Assembly: GCA_027625915.1 (NCBI GenBank)
Contig: JANTQA010000057.1
Coordinates: 3,968,001 to 4,032,000 of the forward strand
From: Anaeramoeba flamelloides
Lineage: Eukaryota; Metamonada; Anaeramoebidae
Direction of reading: 5' to 3'
DNA length: 64,000 bases
Below the pieces are notes generated by a model. The model searched no databases, had not been told where the DNA came from, and saw only the letters and a list, made by a program, of their open reading frames with translations. The stretch's first letter is position 1; each line of letters begins with the position of its first letter. A program made the position numbers and the translations under genes. Below, piece after piece: positions 35,618-46,757 of this stretch.

Positions 35618-36051
35618 GGGCTATCTAAAATAAAGTTACCACAGGGGACTTACGAATAGAAAAAAATCAATGAAGTAGGCTCTTTATCGCTTTAGATCCA
35701 GAAAAACTATAAAAGTTTGAAATTTTAGGAAAAGATAATTTGACAAGATCAGATAGTTAATTGGAAGGTGGTAGCAAAACACACAACCCAACCGTGTTTC
35801 TTCTAATTGAAGTATTGTCTAGTTTCCAATAAAAAAACATCGTAAAAAATGGACTTAGAACAAAAATATACTGTTGTGAATAAGTTTTTGGTAAATAATT
35901 TTATTCAGAATTTGATGTGGCAAAATTATTATCCATATTCCATAATTTTTCAATTTTTGAGAGTTCTTCTGGATCTAAAGTGATAAAGAGTCTAATTCAT
36001 TGGCGTTTTTAATTCGTAACTCTCATGTGGTAACTTTATTTTAGATAGTCG
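35618..36051. mobile_element. TTAA-flanked MITE family 4
   Basis: The 434-bp element lies between TTAA at 35614-35617 and 36052-36055. Inverted repeats of about 100 bp start GGGCTATCTAAAATAAAG on the left and match the complement on the right. Its left TTAA is also the right TTAA of the neighbouring family 3 element. Confidence 0.78.
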
Positions 36052-36055
36052 TTAA

Positions 36056-36800
36056 ATCGAGAATTAAAAATTATTCTGAATGTTACTTTTAAGGGACCAG
36101 TCTTCAACAACAACAAGTCAAAATTTTAAAATATGTTATTGCTAATATTCTCTACTTACAAATTTTGTATATTCCAAGTGTCAAAAAATTCTGATCGACC
36201 AAGAAAGCCATAAAAGAAAATTAGTTTTTTGTGAGATCAATTTTTTTTTTCCATTTTTTCCAAAAAGAAAACTATTAAATTCATTTTATTTCTCACATTA
36301 TAACAATTTTTTACCCCATTTATTGCATTTTTGATCATTATTATACTATAACAAGTCTTTGTTACATGTAATATCAATATAAAGATTTCTTTTCTTTCAT
36401 TGAGATAAAACTTTTGGTTAACCAAAAAATTGATATATTCAACGGATAAAAAATAATTGTATTTTTTTAAGAAGGATAGTTTTAATGATTAAAGTTTTTA
36501 GGTCATTTAACAAATTTACCAAGAAATTTTACTTTTGTTTTAAGATGTAAAGTAGTGAAAAAAATACCCAACATAAAAAAAATCCCGGACAAGATTTTTA
36601 ATTGTGAATATTAGTAAAATTTTTGTGTAATTTCATTTATTTACAATCAAATCCTTTTTTTAAGAATCAAACTTTTTTTTTTTTTTATACTTTTTACCTT
36701 TTCCAAATTTCCCTTCTTAAGTTACTTGGGCTCTATGTTCCTGCTCTTTTTGTTTTTTTAGGTGTTTGGGAAAGGTAAAAAGTATAAAAAATCATTATAA
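36056..36800. other. Intergenic with a 22-bp-arm hairpin
   Basis: No gene is seen. The arms TATACTTTTTACCTTTTCC (from 36686) and GGAAAGGTAAAAAGTATA (to 36787) are inverted around an 80-base centre, which is probably another small element. Confidence 0.5.
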
Positions 36801-37595
36801 GAATTGGTTGACCTGATCATGACTAACCCAACCAAACTTGTTCATGATCAGATCTTCGACGAGGGCTTATGCAACTGAACTGAATCCAACGAATACGATC
36901 TGAAACCAACCAAAGTGAACCGAATTGAACTATCCGTACTATCTGTCGAGTCGTTACTTTGACTGGGTTTTTGCTGTCGAGTCGGTATCTTGTACTGGGA
37001 TTTTGCGAAAACAAGATTTGGGAAACTTACAAAAAAAAAAAAAAAATAAAATAATAAAAAAAAAAAAAAATAACACAAAAAAAAAAAATAAAAAAAGCAA
37101 AGCAACTGAAAAGAAAATTTCGAAAACCAAATCTTATTCTTAAAAACCAGAGCTTTTTAGATTCAACCCATCTATAAAGTTCTAAATCAAAATTTAATAA
37201 ACACCCTTTTTCATTTGATCTATAGTTGTTCAAATATTTAGAACTCTTTATTAAAACAACCTATGGTGGCGATCCAAAAAAAACGACATAAAAGGAAACA
37301 ACCACCAGTCCATTCAACACTTGGGGCACAAAAAAAACTTTTCACTGAAGTTTTTTCTTTTTTCTATTATTTTTTGACTCTCTTTCATTTCTTGCTTTTC
37401 TTTCTCTTTTTCTTGTCTGTTTTCCGAAATAATTTATTCTTTTCATTTTTTAAAGAAAAGATATCCTTTGAGCTGTAATCCTGCTTACATTACAGTTAGG
37501 ATAAAAAAACCCTTAATACAATTTTAGAGTTTCAGGCAAATAGGAGGTAATTTTGTTGAATCACCTCTGCTCAACAATAAAAAAAAAAAAAAAAG
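36801..37595 (+). mobile_element. Possible SINE-like insertion with a LINE-type 3' tail
   Basis: From 36801 to about 37020 the base composition shifts to clearly higher G+C than its surroundings. Two tandem copies of a 31-bp unit (CTGTCGAGTCG...) lie at 36943-37004. The right end, 37538-37595, has GGCAAATAGGAGGT, a hairpin (GAGGT/ACCTC arms) and poly(A), matching the 3' ends of the LINEs here. No RT motif is seen between, so it may be a SINE or composite using the LINE tail. Limits are uncertain. Confidence 0.35.
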
Positions 37596-38662
37596 AATCA
37601 AACTTTTTAAATTATAACTCACCCACTTATTAAAATGATGATTAATGAAATTAAACTTGTTCAAAAAATCATTCAATCAATCAAAAAACAAGAATAAAAA
37701 TTATCATTTTCCAAACTCTAGTAAACCTCTATAAAAACTCAATTGTTTTTCAAAAAAAGTAGATCTACTTATGCTATCAAACAATTACTTTTGTCTTCTA
37801 GAGTAACCTTACTTTGATGAACTTTAGGTAGGTTTATTACTAATAATCATAAAAAATTTGGTTATTTATAATAAGGATTTGATTGAAAAAAGACATTAAA
37901 CAACGATTTTACTAATATTCAAAATTAAAAATCTTGTCCGTGATTATTTTCATGTTGGGTATTTTTTTACCAAATATAATTCGATTTTTCAAAATAAAAT
38001 TTTCTTAAAGAAATTTGGGAATTGGTTAATTTTATCCACATAATTCAAAACCAATTTTTTTCTTCCAAAAATTATTTGAGTTGTTATAAGGATTATTGTG
38101 AATAAGACCAAACAATATATTAAAAAATTTCTTATATTAAAAAAATTTTCAAATTTGAAATTTTTTTTGTAATTTTTTTACATTTTTTGAAAATCAGAAA
38201 ACAACTTTTTCAAACCCTTAAAGAAAAAATTTTTTTTGCTTAATAGATCTCAATTTAATTGAGAAAACCTTGTTAAACTTATATCAAATTTAGATTTATT
38301 AGATCACCAATACTTCAATTACTTATCTTTATTGAGATTTGAATTGAAATATTTATAATTGAAAAAATAATAAAATACAAAATTTTTTTATCAATTTCAA
38401 TACCATCCAACCAAAAATGAAAAATATATTTTATTATTTTGAAGAATTAACTTAATTCTAAAACAAAAAAATAGGTTACTTTTTTTGGTTTTATATTGAA
38501 AACATGCGAATTTTGAATTTCAAAAAAGAGACTCAAATTAATAAATTATTTAAATGAGTTTAACTTATCCATTTCACAAGTCAAAACATAAATTACAAAA
38601 AACAAATTTTTCAAGATCTTGACTATATTTCATTTTATTTTCAAAAATAGCTACTCCCTTAA
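37596..38662. other. Intergenic, no gene seen
   Basis: AT-rich DNA without recognisable features. Confidence 0.5.
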
Positions 38663-38809
38663 GAAATATTCGAATTTTATACTCTGTGAGGGTTTGAATA
38701 CCATACAATAAATGTTTCAAATGGTTTAAAGGTTATAGGTTTTTCTGAAAGTCAAAATATTTATTGTATGGTATTCCAACCCTCGTAGAGCATAAAATTC
38801 GAATAGTCC
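38663..38809. mobile_element. 147-bp hairpin MITE with TTAA flanks (family 5)
   Basis: TTAA lies at 38659-38662 and 38810-38813. Arms of about 52 bp include TATTCGAATTTTAT and GAATACCATACAATAAAT and their complements. A partial copy of one end (AGAGCATAAAATTCG) is seen at about 41050-41064. Confidence 0.72.
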
Positions 38810-39162
38810 TTAAATTGTTTTATTTTTTTATGTTTCTTTGGGTTTAATCTTTTGTAGTAGTTTTTTGATTCCGAGAATCCAGCAAAAATACTTTAATTTT
38901 TGAAACTGTATTCTTTATTTTGGCTTTGTTTGAAATTTTTGAATAAAGAAATCTTGAAAGCAAAATTTGTCACAATATGTTTTGTAAAAAAATATAAATA
39001 GTAAAGAAGTGAGGTAATTCAGGGTTGTAAATTGTTGGTATTGTAATAGATATTAAGAAGGCAAAGAAGAAGAATCATTCTAAAATAGTCTTTGGTTGAT
39101 TTTTTTTTCATTCTTGATTTCAACAAATTTCTCTGGTAAGGTGATCTTTTTTGTTTGGTTAA

Positions 39163-39913
39163 GGGACTAGAGTCTACAAAGGAGAAATCAATGATCAAAG
39201 TATGTTGTTATTGGGTTTAACTACATTAGTGCTACATGGTTCAAATGTCTCTAAAAAATCGATTAGTCAAGTAGTAATATTTGTTGATCCTCATCAATTA
39301 AAAATGATTATTGTATTATCAAAAAACCCAAAAATTTCAGAATAAAATCTGGATTTCGCCATAAATTTAAAGGTTGAATTATCAATATTCAGACTCCAAA
39401 GTTGTAAAATATCTTTCTTAAATTTTTAGTGAAGGATAGATTAGTTGCTAAAAAATTCCTTTTTTTTTAAAATTTAAATAATTAATCATTTTATTTTTTT
39501 GACAAATTATTTCTCCAATCTTGGAAATATAATGATACTACAATTATCTTCATAAAAAGCAAACAAAAATAATCATTATTTGTACTTTTAGGTTGATGAT
39601 TATGAGTTAATCTTTGAAATTCAAAAATTATAAAAATATTTACTTTTGTTATGTTCTTAATATTAATTATTAAAGATTGGAAAACTATTATTTGGGTTTC
39701 TATTTTTAGATTTGGAAAAGGAATTTAAAAATTTTTTTTCAAAATGAAACTTTCTTAATTGTGATCATTAGGTAAAAAATGAAATAATATGTTGTGCAAT
39801 AAGATTTATCATAGATTTTTTAGAAACTATTTGAGTCATAACAGACTAATACCATTTAACAGCCGTTTACAACATACTTTGATTATAGAGAAATCTATGG
39901 TTACGCTAATTCC
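39163..39913 (-). mobile_element. TTAA-flanked MITE family 3, copy 2 (inverted)
   Basis: The 751-bp element is the reverse-orientation relative of 34866-35613. The interior matches through the whole length (for example the block around ATTGGAGAAATAATTTGTCA). The left TTAA is at 39159-39162; the right flank is TAAA, one change away. Divergence is considerable, so it is an old family. Confidence 0.75.
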
Positions 39914-40762
39914 TAAATAAATAATTGTAGATTTATTTAAAAAAGTCATTTTTTGGTCTATTTTTTTGGTTTAATCTTTGATTAATTTCAAGTATTCCCA
40001 TTCGCACATTTTGAGATTCAAAAAAATAATTTAATAAAGGAAAAATTTCAACCAAAAAAAAAAAATTCTGAATAAAAAGGAAAAATTAAAGTTTCAAGAT
40101 TAATATGATTTGTTGTGATACTTTTGATCAATAGAATAATTTATCAAGGTTTGATTTTAAAGTTTTCAATATCTGGTGGTACTCGAAAAATCTTTTTCAT
40201 TAAGCTCCTCGCAATTATCATTTTCGAAAATATGAATAATTTCCAAAGGACTTTGTTAAAAATCAGAATTTCAATTGTTTAATAAAAGTAAAAAGAGACA
40301 GTATTTGTTTTGATAAGAAGAAAAAATTGGTTAAGGTTGCTATTTTTTTTTGGTTTATTAGTGATGTTAGACTATTAATAATAATTTTGATAAAAATAAT
40401 TTTTTGGTTTTTGTTTTGTCAATAAAAAATTTATTTATATAAGAATATTCGTTTTTTTACATGAAGTTCTAGAAGGGTAGTAAAAAATTCAATTTAGTAA
40501 AATTATTTTAAAGAGAAAAAAGTCATAATGAGTATTTATAGTTGTTAAAAGTTTGCAAGTTTCTGAAAACCGATTAAGGATTATTCGAATATTTTTCCCA
40601 CTGGATATTACTTTTATACCCACAACACAAATTATGAACTCAAAAGAATGTTGAGTTAATAGATCCTTGTTAAAATGTTAAATTTAGGTTTTTTTTTGGA
40701 AGGCAAAAAAATTTACTTTCCGAATCCAAACTTTTTCACTCAAAATTTTTGACTTCCAAAAT
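39914..40762. other. Intergenic, no gene seen
   Basis: AT-rich DNA without recognisable coding or repeats. Confidence 0.45.
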
Positions 40763-40867
40763 GATATTGGGAAAATGTCACTCCACTTTATATTGAAGTA
40801 TGTTAGATTTGGTGGTGAGTGTAGCCACCTATTTGAAAAGAAAGTGGAGTGACATTTTCCCAATATC
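40763..40867. repeat. Perfect 27-bp inverted repeat hairpin
   Basis: Arms at 40763-40789 and 40841-40867 are perfect complements (core AATGTCACTCCAC). The centre has a second small stem, GGTGG/CCACC. It is probably a young hairpin element; flanking duplications are not evident. Confidence 0.75.
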
Positions 40868-41299
40868 AAAAAAAATAGCTGTTTATTTTTGCCTTGCTTT
40901 GTTGGGATTTTTCGAAAAGTTTTTGGATCAATAAATGATTTTAGTCAATTTCTTAAATTGCTAAAAATTGGCAATATTTTGACTTTTCCTCAATTCACTA
41001 TATTTTAAAGGTCTTAATCTATTTACTGCTTTGTATTTCAATGGTCACAGAGCATAAAATTCGGTTAGTCCGTAGTTCTAGTATATTTTTATTTCTGAAA
41101 AATTATTTTTGTTTCAGCAATATACCCAAGTCTCTATCATAATTGAGATTTGGTTGGGTTAATAAGTGTTAATTTTTTGAATTTATATGATAAAAGAACT
41201 ATTGTATCCAAATATATAAAATTAATAATTATTGTTAGGATGAATAATCAAGTAACAATATTTGTTGTTTATGTATGTTTGTTGATGTTAGGTTTATGT

Positions 41300-41925
41300 G
41301 TATATTATTGGGTTTTTCGTTGATCATGGGTATTTTAGTGTTTATTGGTGAAAGTATTGATTCGGATTTGGTGGTTGATGTAAAATGGTAAGTTGAATAA
41401 TGTTTTTGTTGAGAATTCAAAATTTTTAAAAATGGTATGTTTTTGTTTGGTTAACTAAAATATAAAAAAAATTAAATCAAAAATACAACTCTTAATGTCT
41501 GGCCAAATAGTTTAATGGGAGAATACATGCTTTGGGAGCATGGGACCCGAGTTCGATTCTCGGTTTGGCCCTAGTTTTTTTTTGTTTTTAAATACAATTT
41601 ATGATTATTCAAATGTTAAACTCTTCATTAAGATACCATACAACTTTTTTCTTTTTTTTATATTGTGAGATGAAAATAGAAACTTTTTAAAAAATCAAAT
41701 TTTTTTTTTGAAAACCTTAATTTTAAATTCAATACCGCCTTAAAAATTTTTAATTTTACATTATACCCATATAAAAACCAAAAAGTAATCCTAATCAAAA
41801 CTAAAACACAATTTTCTAAACTTAAATTTAAATAAAGTCTTAATTCGCAATTAATCAAAACTAAAATAAATTATTTCTTAATTGTGTTTTTTTTTACACT
41901 TATCAATTCGATCTTTCAAAAAAAC
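41300..41925 (+). repeat. Segmental duplication around tRNA-Pro, copy 2
   Basis: This partner of 32510-33117 lies 8.8 kb away in direct orientation. Flank identity after the tRNA is high, with a handful of substitutions over about 350 bp. Confidence 0.8.
41501..41571 (+). tRNA. tRNA-Pro (anticodon TGG), copy 2
   Basis: Identical over all 71 bases to the copy at 32694-32764, with the same T-run terminator. Both genes should be functional. Confidence 0.95.
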
Positions 41926-42117
41926 ACTAAAAATAAATACAAAAAGATAATAGATCAAATTTGGTTGGTTATTTGATACTACGATTAAACTCATGAACTT
42001 TTATATGCTAAACTTTTATCAAATTATTTTTTTCAAAAGAAATAACAATTAATTTTCAATTCAAATTAAAAAGTTAAAAAAAAGAAACAAAATAAAACCT
42101 TATCTCTTTTTTGAATA

Positions 42118-42785
42118 CAATCTTTCCAAGTCTACCATAAAATTTTAAATAAAACACAATTGGGTTTTCTATTCCTATTTTGATTCGTTTTTGAAAAAAA
42201 GCCCAAATAATTCTTTTTTTGATTCCATGGAATCAAATGATTCTTTTTTCTTTCAATGATAAGTCTCAACCCATTTCTTGTTTACAATCGTTTTTACAAG
42301 GAATCACCTCATTCTAAAAAATTAAATAATTAATTTTTTTTAATTTATTTATTTTCCATAAGAATTTTATATTTCTCAAAAAAATAAATATTTAAGGTTT
42401 TTCTTCTAGGAATTTTAGTTTTCATCATCTTTTCATCAATCCTGAAGTTTTTAAGATTCTTCCTGGTAAGAAAATTATTTTTCTTTGAAATGGAATCAAA
42501 AGATTCTTTTTTTTTTAATAGAGTTTTGGTACAAAATAAAAATTCTTTTTTTGATTCCATTGAATCAGAATAAAATAATTTTTAATGTTTTTGAAAAATT
42601 ATACTTCAAAGGTACTTTAATAAGTGAAAAGTGTTTGATAAAAATTGATTCCATTAAAATCATTTTAACATTATGATTCCAGATTTTAATTTTTGGGATT
42701 ATAAATATTCCAAAAATGGAAACATTTTGGGAACTCTGCCAATTGTGTTTTATTTAAAACTTTTATGGTAGCTTTGGAAGGGCTG
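42118..42785. mobile_element. TA-type MITE family 2, longer member
   Basis: The 668-bp element has ends with TTCCAAGTCTACC and GGTAGCTTTGGAA, close to the ends of 33898-34295. Inverted repeats of about 45 bp continue into AAATAAAACACAATTGG. TA lies on the left; the right flank is changed. The interior has repeats of GATTCCATGGAATCA type. Confidence 0.7.
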
Positions 42786-43093
42786 AAAATTGTTTTTAAT
42801 TAATTGTTTTGTATTTTCTTTAAAACAATTTGTGGGTATGTGTATAGTAATCCAGACCAAATATTAATAATTTATACAGAGTTTTACAATTTTTAACAAG
42901 TTATATCACCTCCAAAATCATTCATTCGAATTTATTCATTTTTTTTTTTTTTTTTTTTTTTTTTTGTTTTTTTTTCTTTTCATTTCCATTTTTTCTTCTT
43001 TTCATTTGGAAAATATGTTACAAAGATTTATTAGTCAGAAAATAAGATTATCAGGATTTTGTCCAAATATCACGAATTTCAGATTTTATCATA
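42786..43093. other. Spacer with poly(T) tract
   Basis: No gene; a T run of about 26 bases sits at 42940-42965. Confidence 0.5.
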
Positions 43094-43288
43094 CAGTCAG
43101 TTTCACTTTTAAGGTACAAACTTCAACAAAATTTTAAGCACAAGAAAAAATTCAATTTAATGCACAAAATTGTGGATTCTAGTAAAATTATTTGTAAAAA
43201 AAAACATTCCAAATTTTGTGCTTATATTTGAGATTTTTTTTGCCTTAAATTTCGTTGATATTTTGTGTCTTAAAAGTGAAACTGGCTG
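43094..43288. mobile_element. Palindromic TA-MITE, copy 6 (diverged)
   Basis: The 195-bp element has TA flanks. The arms have several substitutions compared with copies 1-5. Confidence 0.82.
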
Positions 43289-43355
43289 TAAATAATAATA
43301 TTTTACATTAGTTAAAAATTATTTCTGATAATACTTTGCCAACTTGAAAATTATA

Positions 43356-43537
43356 CAGTCGGTTCCACTATTACGGTACAAAATATCAACGAAATTTAAA
43401 TCACAAAAAAAATCCTAAATTAAGGTACAAAATTCAAATTCTAGTAAAATAACTTGTTCTCCAAAAAATTCCAAAAAATGTTTTATAAATTGAGATTTAT
43501 ATATGTCTTAAATTTCCTTAAAAGTTTGTGCCTTAAT
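43356..43537. mobile_element. Palindromic TA-MITE, copy 7 (diverged, right end lost)
   Basis: It opens CAGTCGGTTCCAC after TA. The right arm decays and runs into the next copy at about 43537. Confidence 0.7.
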
Positions 43538-43759
43538 AAAGTCAATTTCACTTTTAAGGCACAAACTTAAAACGAAATTTTAGGCACAAAAAAAATCTCG
43601 AATTAAAGTACAAAATTCAAATTCTAGTAAAACAAATTGTAAAAAAAAAAAATTCCAAATTTTGTGTCTTAATTTGAGATTTTTATTGTGCCTTAATTTG
43701 AGATTTTTTTGTGCCTTAATTTTTGTTGGTAGTTTGTGTCTTAAAAGTGAAACTGGCTG
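43538..43759. mobile_element. Palindromic TA-MITE, copy 8 (internal duplication)
   Basis: Directly abuts copy 7. The right arm repeats its TGTGCCTTAATTTGAGA block, which makes the element about 222 bp instead of 198. Confidence 0.75.
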
Positions 43760-43975
43760 TAATTTTATTATGTTAGAAAAGAAATTAAAATTGTAAATCA
43801 TCAAGTTACATTCTATTTCAATATTTTTTATTGTTTATTGGCTTTTTAAGTCATATTTTAACCATTAATTAAAATGTGCACTTTTAGCCAATTTATCTCA
43901 ACTTTTTATTTTTTATTAGAGCGAATTTGTTGATAGGCGCACATTTTTAATACATTTAATTTCATTTTTAAGATA

Positions 43976-44143
43976 AAGTCAGTTTCACTTTTAAGGTACT
44001 AAAGAATTTCGAATTAAGACACCTAATACAGATTTTAGGAAAATAATTTGTGTAAAAAAATTCAAAATTTTGTGACATAATTTGGGATTCTTTTGTGCCT
44101 GAAATTTCCTTGAAAGTTTGTACCTTTAATTTGAAACCAACTG
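43976..44143. mobile_element. Palindromic TA-MITE, copy 9 (shortened, diverged)
   Basis: It has TA flanks and a recognisable GTCAGTTTCACTTTTAAGG left arm. The left arm lacks an internal piece, so the palindrome is lopsided. Confidence 0.72.
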
Positions 44144-44516
44144 TATTTAAAAGGGTAATCTTCGACTTCGTTAACTCTATTAATTGCTTGGAAGATCAAT
44201 TTTAAATTGATAATTTTAAACCTTTTTTTAAAATAGTGGAAAGGAAAAAAGAAAGGTAATAGAAAATTTTTTGGAGAACTTATAAGTCTAAGTTACTTCA
44301 AAAGGGATTTTTTTTAGATGAAAAATAAAATAAAATATCTATTTAATCCTATTAAAGTATTTCCAAAAAAAGTGAGGCATTTTTTTCTACATTTCAGACA
44401 AAAAAATCTTTATTTTTAGTGGTATTTGTTAATCTACTATACCAAATTGATTTTGGTATTAATACCAGTTTAAAAGATGACTAGGGTATTTATTTCAAAG
44501 TAAATATTTTGAAATA

Positions 44517-44713
44517 CAGTCGGTTCCACTTTTAAGGCACAAAATTTCAACGAAATTTAAGGCACAAAAAAAATCTCAAATTAAGACACAAAATTCAGAT
44601 TCTAGTAAAATAAATTGTAAAAAAAAAAAATTACAAATTTTGTGCCTTAATTTGAGATTTTTTTGTGCCTTAAATTTCGTTGAAAGTTTGTGTCTTAAAA
44701 GTGGGACTGACTG
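44517..44713. mobile_element. Palindromic TA-MITE, copy 10
   Basis: The 197-bp element has TA flanks and only a few changes; the left arm has CGGTTCCAC in place of CAGTTTCAC. Confidence 0.85.
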
Positions 44714-44897
44714 TAAAAGTTATGATAACAATTTTTTCAATCAAAAATAAAATAATAAAAACCAATTTTCACCCCTAAAAATATCAGATAAAAACAAGAT
44801 CAGAATATTTAATAGCTTTTATTTAAGCAATATAATAGTTGGAAACAAATTGAATTATTACCAAGAATCAATAAATTGTAGTTAAAGATTATGGATA

Positions 44898-45091
44898 TAA
44901 TCAGTTCCACTTTTAAGATACAGACTTCAAACGAAAATTAAGGTACAATAAAATTTCAAATTAAGGCACAAAATTCAGATTCTAGTACAATAAATTGTAA
45001 AAAAAAAATTCCCAATTTTGTGCCCAAATTTGAGATTATTTTGTACCTTAAATTTCATTGAAAGTTTGTGTCTTAAAAGTGGAGCACATTG
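44898..45091. mobile_element. Palindromic TA-MITE, copy 11 (diverged)
   Basis: The 194-bp element has altered tips but a clear interior palindrome and TA flanks. It is an old copy. Confidence 0.72.
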
Positions 45092-46757
45092 TATTCAAAT
45101 ACCTTTTTTAAGATCGATTTAAATAGAGATATTTATAAATAAATTTGCCTCACTTTCTTGGAAATGGCTTAATTTGGTTCTGAATTTATCAAATTCCTTT
45201 TTCGAACTGATTTTTATTTCATCCAATATACTAATTTTTTTTTATTTTTTTTACGTTAAACCACAAACACTATAATGATGTATCTATATATCGCTAGAAT
45301 TTTTACCATAAAATGTATACCAAAGTTTTTTAGATTTTGGAATGAAACTACAAAAGAGGATATTTTTTCCAGGGGGTGATAATATATATAATCATTGAAC
45401 TTCCTTTAATAAAGTATTCAATCAGCTTATTATAAATATATTTATTTTAAATAAATTTGTAGGAATTTTTTTCTTTTATGTTATAATAGTAAAATGTTGG
45501 GGTATGTTTTTAGAGGAATACTGTTAAACTCGTCTTATATGGTGAAAAAAATATTATTTTTCCTTAAAATATTGGTTTTTTTGTAGCTTTACTTCATTGT
45601 TTATAAAGGGAATTAGTTTAATTGTAATCATTTCATTGTGGTTAATAAAACATAGTAATTATATGTTATGTGAAATAATAAAGAAATTCAAAAAAAACCT
45701 GATAAGAAAAAATTTTGGTTAATGATCAAAAAATAGAAAAAATGAAAAAGTATGACATTTCCTCTGTTTTTAAGGGGAAAGAGAATAGTTTTGGAAATTA
45801 AAAAATAAAAAGATCTTGATCGATCAACTCTAATCAAAAAAACATTTTTCTAGAGACTAAACACAGGATAGTCTTTTTTCATTATTGAGTAATTGTAAAC
45901 ATGAAAAAAAGTACTCTATTCCAATTTTTTCTGTTTTCATTTTTTTCCACACAAAATAAGTTGATTTTTTCTAAAAACTAATTTTTTCAGACTCTTAATC
46001 TATTAAATTGAAAACAATGAAATGGTAAAATTTTGGTATTAAAATTTGAGAATTTTTTATCAAAGATCTAGTTGCCTTAAAAAACTGTTCAAAAAAAGTT
46101 TTTCCTAATTGAAAAAACACACAATTTTCAAATTTGTTTTATGGCCACTCTGACGGAAATGAAATTCTTGTGTATAAAATCTATTTTGTGAATAAATAGG
46201 GTGGGGTTTTCTTGACTCGATTGACCAAAAGAAAAAGTTTAACCTGAATTTTTTTAACAGACTTTCAAATAAAACACAAAGAAATAATAACCAAAGTTCT
46301 TTTTTTTAGTCCTTTTCAAGCTTTTTAAAATTTTTGATCTTTTTCTCCTTGTCAAAAAAAAACTTTGATAAGTCGTAAAATAAAACATCCACCGGTTTTA
46401 ATAAAAGTTTTTCAATGATTGGGAAATTAATTATAAAAAGAATTTTTACAATTTTTTTTTACAAAAAATGATTGGTTAGAATTCCTTTCAAATAAAAAGC
46501 CCAGTGATTTGTTTTGTTCCCAAAATTTTCTTGAATTGTAATCAAATTTCGCAAAAAATTTTTATTTTTTAATTTTTTGTTTTTTGAATATTTTTAACTT
46601 TTTCGTTTAGAACAACCAACACTTTTCCTCTCTCTACGGGCACATCATAAATTATCACTTTCATAATAAAATAGACTTTTTAAATAATTTTCGAATATTT
46701 TACCAACAGCAACAACCTTATCACAAAACTTTTTTTATTAAATTTTTGTTTTTCCAA
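45092..46757. other. Intergenic, upstream region of the bZIP gene
   Basis: No gene or clear repeat is seen. The promoter and 5' leader of the bZIP gene should lie in the last few hundred bases. Confidence 0.5.
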
